Source: Propionibacteriaceae bacterium (GTDB lineage Bacteria; Actinomycetota; Actinomycetes; Propionibacteriales; Propionibacteriaceae). From it: a stretch of 6,027 bases of DNA. The DNA lies in contig PMLO01000132.1 of assembly GCA_003158895.1 (NCBI GenBank), positions 1 to 6,027 of the forward strand. The letters run 5' to 3'. Shown here in pieces: positions 1 through 4,539 of the stretch. Made by a program: the position numbers and the translations under genes. Within the stretch, counting starts at the first letter, position 1, and each line of letters begins with the position of its first letter. The notes beneath the pieces are model-generated. The model did no database searches and was not told where the DNA came from. It saw nothing but the letters and a program-made list of their open reading frames with translations.

Positions 1-1583
1 TCGACGCAGCCGAACGCGATGGCGTACGGGAGGTAGCGGGAGAAGATGTTCTCGGCCTCCTCGAACGCGATCTGGTCCGCCTCCGCGGTCTCCAGGTACA
101 GCTTGAAGCCGAGGGTCTGTGACAGCATGGCGCTTCCGGTGGCGGTCCTGGCGGGCAGCCACCACCTCGCGGCGAAGAGCATGACGGCGGCCAGGAGCAC
201 CGGCACGAACAGCAGTCCCCAGCCGAAGACTGCTCCGACTCCCAGCGTGATGATCGAGGCGGTGAGGGCTACCGCCGCTCCGACAGTGAGCGCGGTCTTG
301 GTCGAGCCGGGCGCGCTGGAGAACCATCCGGCGTCGACCACCGCCACGTACAGGTCGTGTCGAGCCTTGGAGACCGCCCTGCCGAACGGCCTGCCGGTGA
401 GCCGGCCCGTACCTGCCTTGATCGCGCCTTTCGGGAACAGCGCGTCGTAGAGATCGCGCTCGTACGGGGCCAGCCCCTGCGGGTCGGTCAGCACCTTGTG
501 AATCCGGGGCGTACTCGAGTGCTTCCTGGCCTCGAAGCGGATCAGACCTCGGATCGCGAGATCCGTGAGGGTGGCGGTGACGTCGACGATGTCTGCCGTA
601 CGGTCCAGGAGCGTGCCCATCATTCCCGGGCCGACGGCATCGGGCGGGGAGAAGCGCACGGCGTACGGGACGTGCCGAACCCGTCGCGTGGCGCGGAGGT
701 CGCTGGCGGTCGGGAGCAGCCCCGGTGACACGCCGGTGAAGATCTGGTCCCTGCCACGCCACCACAGCAGGAGACCGAGAATCAGCACGGCGGCCACGGC
801 ACCGCCCACCACAGCGCCCTTGAACGGCGTCAGCTCGAACGGCGGGGGCGGGGTCTCGTGCGTGGTGAACGTGGGCTCAGCACCGCTGAACGTCCCCGCC
901 GGCCAGCCGGCCACGATCGCCATGCCCTGCCCTGGCGACAGGCTGTTCTGCGTGTACGTGGCGCTTTCGCCGGACGCCGTGTGCCCGCAGCTCCCGGCGA
1001 AGGTGCTGCCCTGCTGGCACTGGGTCGCCGAGATCGCGACGTCGGAGGTGAGGGTGACGGTGACGTTGTTGATGGGGATCGTCCAGCCGGTCCCGATCAC
1101 GTTCCAGTACAGCTCGTCCAGCCCGCTGGAGACGACCTGCGGATTCACCACCCCGGACACGCGGTACGTGAGCACGTACGTCTGCGTGCCGCTCACCTGG
1201 ATGTCCGGGTTGCCGATCCTGACCGCCATCACGCCATAGCTCGGGTAGCTGGTCAGCTGGTCGGTCGGGGCTCCGGTCGGGCTCGTCACCCCGGTCACCG
1301 TGTAGTCCAGCTCTCGGTACTGGTTCTTCGTCCCCGTCACCTGCCGGGTCACGAAGGAGACGTACGGACCGTGCCCGGTCGTCACGAAGTGGACCTCGAG
1401 CGTCTGGGTGACGGCGAGCGACCCGTCCGAGGCGACATGGACGACGACGTCCATCCGGGTGATCGAGTCCTGTGGTCCCGACGAGCCCCACGACATGACC
1501 CCACCCACCACCGCGACGACGGCCAGGATGGCGATCAGAGCACCGGCGACGTATCGCCGCGCGGTCGAGGTGGTGCGGGTCAC
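1..1583 (-). CDS. DUF2207 (YciQ-like) membrane protein, second tandem copy, 3' end missing
   Basis: The frame is open from a GTG at 1583 to the left edge: 527 complete codons and no stop. Its identity comes from residue-by-residue similarity to the neighbouring DUF2207 protein, for example DELYWNVIGTG (about 156-166), LETAEADQI (497-505) and FSRYLPYAIA (514-523). Visible layout: basic N-terminus and hydrophobic helix 11-31, without a clear AxA cleavage site, so probably a signal anchor; beta-rich ectodomain about 40-245 with Cys189 and Cys199; transmembrane helix about 256-274 followed by RGRD; cytosolic domain about 275-428; transmembrane pair about 430-472; then the start of the C-terminal tail. 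By comparison with copy one, about 90 residues lie outside the window. The GTG is chosen because it overlaps the preceding TGA as GTGA and lies just before the membrane helix. It is probably co-transcribed and translationally coupled with copy one. No biochemical function is known to me for this family. Confidence 0.9.
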   Translation of the reverse strand, partial: MTRTTSTARRYVAGALIAILAVVAVVGGVMSWGSSGPQDSITRMDVVVHVASDGSLAVTQTLEVHFVTTGHGPYVSFVTRQVTGTKNQYRELDYTVTGVTSPTGAPTDQLTSYPSYGVMAVRIGNPDIQVSGTQTYVLTYRVSGVVNPQVVSSGLDELYWNVIGTGWTIPINNVTVTLTSDVAISATQCQQGSTFAGSCGHTASGESATYTQNSLSPGQGMAIVAGWPAGTFSGAEPTFTTHETPPPPFELTPFKGAVVGGAVAAVLILGLLLWWRGRDQIFTGVSPGLLPTASDLRATRRVRHVPYAVRFSPPDAVGPGMMGTLLDRTADIVDVTATLTDLAIRGLIRFEARKHSSTPRIHKVLTDPQGLAPYERDLYDALFPKGAIKAGTGRLTGRPFGRAVSKARHDLYVAVVDAGWFSSAPGSTKTALTVGAAVALTASIITLGVGAVFGWGLLFVPVLLAAVMLFAARWWLPARTATGSAMLSQTLGFKLYLETAEADQIAFEEAENIFSRYLPYAIAFGCV

Positions 1584-3409
1584 CAGCTGCCGCCGCCTCC
1601 GCCGCCACCGCCTCCGCCGAAGCCGCCGCCCGAGAATCCCGAGCCGCCGCTCGAACCGGCAGTGGCCGCCGTCATGGCTGTGGCGGCCGAGGAGCTGAAC
1701 CCGTCGAGGGTGCTGATGATCGAGTCGAAGCCGCCGGCGCCCCAGGCAGCGCCGTAGCCGTAGCCGTACCCAGGCCCGATGTACCAGGTCGGCTGCGTCA
1801 TGGGCACTCCGCGCGCGGCGAGCTCAGCGAAGATCTTCGCCCAACGGTCCGCGCAGCCGTACGCGATCGCGTACGGGAGGTAACGGGAGAAGATGTCCTG
1901 CCCCTCCTCGAACTTGATCTGGTCGGCCTCGGCTGTCTCCAGATACTGCTTGAAGCCCAGTGCCTGGCTGGTCACCGCGCTGCCGAGCGCCGACCGTACG
2001 GGGGCGAACCGCGAGCTGATCGCTACGGCCGCGCCGACCACCGCGAGCGGGATCGCGACGACGAGCGCCCCCGCGGAGAAGCCGAGGAAGAACGCTGCGA
2101 ACAGAATGACGATGCCGAACGTGGTCCGTACACCGCGGGCCGTCTGCGGGTTGCCCTTGAACCAGCCGACAGCTGTGACGGCGGTGTACAGCTCGCGCTC
2201 GATGGCCTGTACGGACTGGCCGAACGACTTGCCCTCCAGCTCGCCGCTCGTGACGACCTGCGAACCGTCGCCGAACAGCGCGTCGTACAGCAGCTGCTCG
2301 TAGCCGGTCAGGCCCTGCGGCGGCGCGAGCTTCACGATCTGGAAGTCGCCCTTCGGGTTGGGCTGCTCGATCCGCCAGTAGCCCCGCGCCGCGAGGTCGA
2401 CGAGCGTGGCCGTCACGTCGCGCGTCTCGGCCTTCTCGTCGAACAGCGTGCCGATCATGCCCGGAAGGACATCCTTCGGGGGCGTGAACTGTACGGCGAA
2501 CGGGATCGAGCTGACCTTCTCGACAGGTGCGGGCTCGCCCGCGACAGGGACGTTGCCCGGCGTCAGACCCGCGTACATCTCGTCGCGCCCGCGACGCGAC
2601 GCGGCGATCAGACCGCCGATGGCGCCGAGCACCACGACGCCTGCGACGCCCAGCCCGACGGGCGAGCTCAGCGACGACAAGGGGGAGCTGCTGGTCGTCG
2701 AGCCGGTGTGCGTCTCGAACGTCGGCCCCGCGCCCACGAAGGTGCCGACCGGCCAGCCCGCGGCGATCGCGAGGCCCTGCCCGGTCGACAGGTTGGCCTG
2801 CGTGTAGTTCGCGCTGTCTGCGGAGAAGCCGTTCGAGCTGCACGACTGGTCGAAGTTCGCGCCCGTGTAGCAGGTCGTCTTCTGGACCGCGGCCGGACCG
2901 GTCACGCTCACGGTGATGTTGCTGATGGGGATCGTGAAGCCCGTACCGATGACGTTCCAGTACAGCTCGTCCATCCCGCTGGAGGCGACGTTCGGATTGA
3001 CGATGCCCTTGACCGTGTACGAGACCGTGTACGTCTGGCTGCCGCTCACCGTCTTGCTCGCGTCGCCGATCCGCAGCGCCGTGGTGCCGTACTGCGGTGT
3101 CTCGGTGATGAAGTTCGCCGGGGCACCCGTCGAGCTGGTGACGCTCTTGAAGGTGTAGTCGTAGATGCGGTACTGGTTGGCCTGGCCACTGCCCTGCCGC
3201 GTCGTGAAGTAGAGGTACGGGCCGTGGCCGGGCGTGGAGAAGTTCATGTCGAACTCCTCGGCGACGGTGATCGTGCCATCGGTCGCCACGGTCGCCTGGA
3301 CCACCATGCGCGTGATGGGAGCACTTGCCGCGTACGCCTTCGGAGAGACCACTGCGACAACCCCGAGCGCCAGCATCAGCGTGGCGAGCACCATTCCCAA
3401 CCGCTTCAT
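1580..3409 (-). CDS. DUF2207 (YciQ-like) membrane protein, first tandem copy, glycine-rich C-terminus
   Basis: A complete 609-residue protein, close in length to E. coli YciQ. Signal peptide 1-27 (KR n-region, hydrophobic core, AYA before Ala28). Beta-rich ectodomain about 30-240 with a Cys180/Cys190 pair that could form a disulfide. Transmembrane helix about 251-270 followed by SRRGRDE, which places the next part in the cytosol. Cytosolic domain about 275-428, with the family-typical DVTATLVDLAARGYWRI near 331-347. Transmembrane pair about 430-465. Cytosolic tail with LETAEADQI, a GYGYGYG run and a terminal poly-glycine stretch ending in SW, as is common in DUF2207 proteins. The frame extends upstream to a GTG at 3439, but that would put acidic residues ahead of the signal peptide and lacks a ribosome site. 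I prefer the ATG at 3409, although GAGGA lies unusually close to it. First gene of a two-gene unit. Molecular function unknown. Confidence 0.93.
   Translation of the reverse strand: MKRLGMVLATLMLALGVVAVVSPKAYAASAPITRMVVQATVATDGTITVAEEFDMNFSTPGHGPYLYFTTRQGSGQANQYRIYDYTFKSVTSSTGAPANFITETPQYGTTALRIGDASKTVSGSQTYTVSYTVKGIVNPNVASSGMDELYWNVIGTGFTIPISNITVSVTGPAAVQKTTCYTGANFDQSCSSNGFSADSANYTQANLSTGQGLAIAAGWPVGTFVGAGPTFETHTGSTTSSSPLSSLSSPVGLGVAGVVVLGAIGGLIAASRRGRDEMYAGLTPGNVPVAGEPAPVEKVSSIPFAVQFTPPKDVLPGMIGTLFDEKAETRDVTATLVDLAARGYWRIEQPNPKGDFQIVKLAPPQGLTGYEQLLYDALFGDGSQVVTSGELEGKSFGQSVQAIERELYTAVTAVGWFKGNPQTARGVRTTFGIVILFAAFFLGFSAGALVVAIPLAVVGAAVAISSRFAPVRSALGSAVTSQALGFKQYLETAEADQIKFEEGQDIFSRYLPYAIAYGCADRWAKIFAELAARGVPMTQPTWYIGPGYGYGYGAAWGAGGFDSIISTLDGFSSSAATAMTAATAGSSGGSGFSGGGFGGGGGGGGGGSW
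1589..1630 (-). repeat. GGN-repeat encoding the glycine-rich tail
   Basis: Fourteen codons encode GGGF followed by ten glycines (residues 594-607 of the first DUF2207 protein), mostly GGC with two GGA and one GGT. The GGA-GGC pairs create two GGAGG stretches; the one at 1596-1600 lies 12 bases before the GTG start of the next gene. The repeat is therefore protein-coding and may also help ribosome loading downstream. On the other strand it reads as a spurious proline run. Confidence 0.8.
1751..1768 (-). repeat. Three tandem 6-base units encoding (Tyr-Gly)3
   Basis: Three perfect copies of gccgta on the plus strand read as TACGGC three times in the gene, giving the YGYGYG of residues 548-553 in the tail of the first DUF2207 protein. 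Tyr/Gly-rich segments are common in the low-complexity tails of this family. The second copy is cut off by the window edge before this point, so it cannot be compared. Confidence 0.75.
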
Positions 3410-3489
3410 GTCCTCAACGGTACCGGCGAGATATGTCACGAGCGCCCGTTCGGGACCCGGTGAGAGGATGTCACCGACGAAAGGACACC
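3410..3489. promoter_or_regulatory. Divergent promoter region between the DUF2207 pair and yqeY
   Basis: These 80 bases separate two divergent start codons and must contain the promoters of both units unless yqeY is transcribed from further away. The most AT-rich stretch is at 3429-3436. Read on the minus strand it gives CATATC, a possible -10 element with the ATG at 3409 a short distance downstream; I see no convincing -35. A direct repeat ATGTCAC occurs at 3433-3439 and 3468-3474, and a small perfect inverted repeat (CCCG-TT-CGGG) lies between the copies at 3445-3454. These are operator candidates only. The existence of promoters is inferred from gene orientation, not from strong consensus matches. 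Confidence 0.4.
3480..3485 (+). promoter_or_regulatory. Ribosome binding site of yqeY
   Basis: AAAGGA ends four bases before the ATG at 3490. It is the best Shine-Dalgarno match upstream and decides this start over the longer open frame reaching back to 3325, which would overlap the divergent DUF2207 gene and add a non-homologous arginine-rich N-terminus. Confidence 0.75.
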
Positions 3490-3948
3490 ATGGCAGCCCT
3501 CAAGGCCCAGCTCCGCAGCGATCTCACGACCTCGATGAAGGCCCGCGACACGTTCCGTACGAGCGTCTTGCGGATGGTTCTGTCGGCCATCCAGACCGAG
3601 GAGGTCTCCGGTACGAGCGCGCGCGAGCTGACTGCCGAGGAGGAGCTCGCCATCGTGGGGCGCGAGGTCCGCAAGCGCAAGGAGTCCGCCGAGCTGTACA
3701 CCGCCGGCAACCGTCCCGAGCTCGCGGAGAAGGAGTTGGCCGAGGTGGAGCTGCTCGGTGAGTACCTTCCGGCGGCCCTCACCGAGGCCGAGGTCGACGC
3801 GATCGTGGCCGAAGAGGTCGCAGGGTTGGGCGAGGGCGCCTCGATGAAGCAGATGGGCCAGGTCATCAAGGCCGTCAACGCGCGCGCCAAGGGCCGCGCC
3901 GAGGGTTCCGTCATCGCCGCCAAGGTCAAGGCGGCGCTCGCGGGCTAG
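3490..3948 (+). CDS. yqeY: GatB/YqeY domain-containing protein
   Basis: A 152-residue, charged, mostly helical soluble protein, the usual length for stand-alone YqeY. It begins MAALKAQLRSDLTTSMKARD, with FRTSVLRMVLSAIQTEE just after (residues 22-38), matching the family's N-terminal helical bundle pattern. A KRKESAELYTAGNRPELAEKELAE stretch (about 60-83) and LLGEYLPAALTEAEV (87-101) are also family signatures. The C-terminal half (MKQMGQVIKAVNARAKGRAEGSVIAAKVKAAL) corresponds to the small three-helix domain shared with the tail of GatB, which contacts tRNA in the Glu/Asp-tRNA amidotransferase. No amidotransferase partner is encoded here, so this is not GatB itself. The role of free-standing YqeY is uncertain; interaction with tRNA is an inference from homology. 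The gene is divergent from the DUF2207 pair and overlaps the META-domain gene tail-to-tail by four bases. Confidence 0.93.
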   Translation: MAALKAQLRSDLTTSMKARDTFRTSVLRMVLSAIQTEEVSGTSARELTAEEELAIVGREVRKRKESAELYTAGNRPELAEKELAEVELLGEYLPAALTEAEVDAIVAEEVAGLGEGASMKQMGQVIKAVNARAKGRAEGSVIAAKVKAALAG

Positions 3949-4460
3949 GTGGGCGTCGGGGCGGGTTGCTGAAGGTCGTACCCCACCGAGTCGTCGCGGG
4001 TGAGGATCATCGTCTCCGCGCCGGACGCGTCGTACAGGTGGAGCTTGTCCCAGTCCTTGCCCCAGGACCGCGTGGCATCCAACGCGCCGATGACGTCCAT
4101 AGCCTCGGGACATCCCACGAGTGACCCCGAGATGTCGGTGAACCTGACCTTGTTGTCGGTGATCTTGTACGTCCCCTGCAGCGAGTTGCAGGTGTCCTCT
4201 CCCACGAACAAGTCGGTACCGTAGAACGTCGTGTGAGGCAGGAACTGGAGGAACGGCCGGAGCTGTTCGGTGCGCATCGGGACTCCGCGCACCGTGGTGA
4301 TGCTCCAGCGCGTGTCGACGAGACTGCTCGAGAAGTTCTCCCAGGGCCGGCCCTCCCACAGCACGGCGGACAGGAGCAGGACCGCGACGAGTCCGCCGAC
4401 GAGCCAGGCCGTACGTGCTCGGCCGGGGCGGGGGGTTCGCTCATGCGCCGGGCGCTGCAT
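3945..4460 (-). CDS. Membrane-anchored META-domain (HslJ-like) protein
   Basis: A 171-residue protein. Residues 1-17 are basic and proline/arginine-rich, followed by one hydrophobic helix at about 18-35 and a soluble domain facing outwards. There is no lipobox cysteine, so it appears to be a signal-anchored protein, unlike E. coli HslJ, which is usually described as a lipoprotein. The soluble part matches the META domain: a TRW-initiated first strand (50-58), then an EDTCNSLQGTYKI segment (88-100) corresponding to the family's GCNxxxGxY, and a VGCP (115-118) at the usual ACP/ACDP position. Cys91 and Cys117 are the only cysteines and may pair. The tail ends in PAPTPT. META proteins in other bacteria are linked to heat shock, motility or drug tolerance; no specific role can be read here. 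The only good in-frame start is the ATG at 4460, with a weak GGA three bases before it. It lies downstream of hppA on the same strand, 79 bases away. Confidence 0.85.
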   Translation of the reverse strand: MQRPAHERTPRPGRARTAWLVGGLVAVLLLSAVLWEGRPWENFSSSLVDTRWSITTVRGVPMRTEQLRPFLQFLPHTTFYGTDLFVGEDTCNSLQGTYKITDNKVRFTDISGSLVGCPEAMDVIGALDATRSWGKDWDKLHLYDASGAETMILTRDDSVGYDLQQPAPTPT

Positions 4461-4466
4461 GCGTCC

Positions 4467-4480
4467 AGTAGAGCGCTACT
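4467..4480. other. Small inverted repeat just upstream of the META-domain gene
   Basis: A five-base stem (AGTAG/CTACT) encloses a four-base loop and ends seven bases before the META-domain start codon on the minus strand. In mRNA it would sit over the weak ribosome site, so it could be an operator or a translation-tempering hairpin. It is short enough to be chance. Confidence 0.25.
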
Positions 4481-4511
4481 TCTGAACCGCCACAGCAGAA
4501 TCGTGAATAGC

Positions 4512-4531
4512 CTCAGCCAGTCCGGACTGAG
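4512..4531 (-). terminator. Possible weak hairpin after hppA
   Basis: Starting 8 bases after the hppA stop there is a perfect 12-base palindrome (CAGTCC-GGACTG, 4518-4529) nested inside a CTCAG/CTGAG inverted repeat (4512-4516 and 4527-4531). The two pairings overlap, so only one can form at a time. No U-tract follows, so this is not a canonical intrinsic terminator. Actinobacteria often lack U-tracts, so partial termination is possible. If it does not terminate, hppA and the META gene may be co-transcribed. Confidence 0.3.
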
Positions 4532-4539
4532 CGGTCGGC

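Noticed and set aside
1..1583. Possible pseudogene or frameshift in the second DUF2207 copy.
   Set aside because: I read the frame codon by codon from 1583 to the edge and found no stop or shift; similarity to copy one runs throughout. It is only cut by the window edge.
858..1757. A plus-strand open frame of about 300 codons ending in a poly-proline region.
   Set aside because: It is the exact antisense phase of the second DUF2207 copy and of the glycine repeat; the proline run is just the reverse of glycine codons. Protein homology is entirely on the minus strand.
3410..3439. Longer N-terminus for the first DUF2207 protein from the GTG at 3439.
   Set aside because: It would put acidic residues before a well-formed signal peptide, has no ribosome site, and overlaps the likely -10. 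The close spacing of GAGGA to the ATG at 3409 leaves some doubt.
3325..3489. Upstream extension of the yqeY frame.
   Set aside because: It overlaps the divergent gene and has an arginine-rich composition typical of antisense high-GC frames; AAAGGA and homology fix the start at 3490.
3436..4359. A minus-strand open frame of 307 codons spanning yqeY and META.
   Set aside because: It is His/Arg/Gly-rich shadow sequence with no recognisable domain, antisense to yqeY and out of phase with the META gene.
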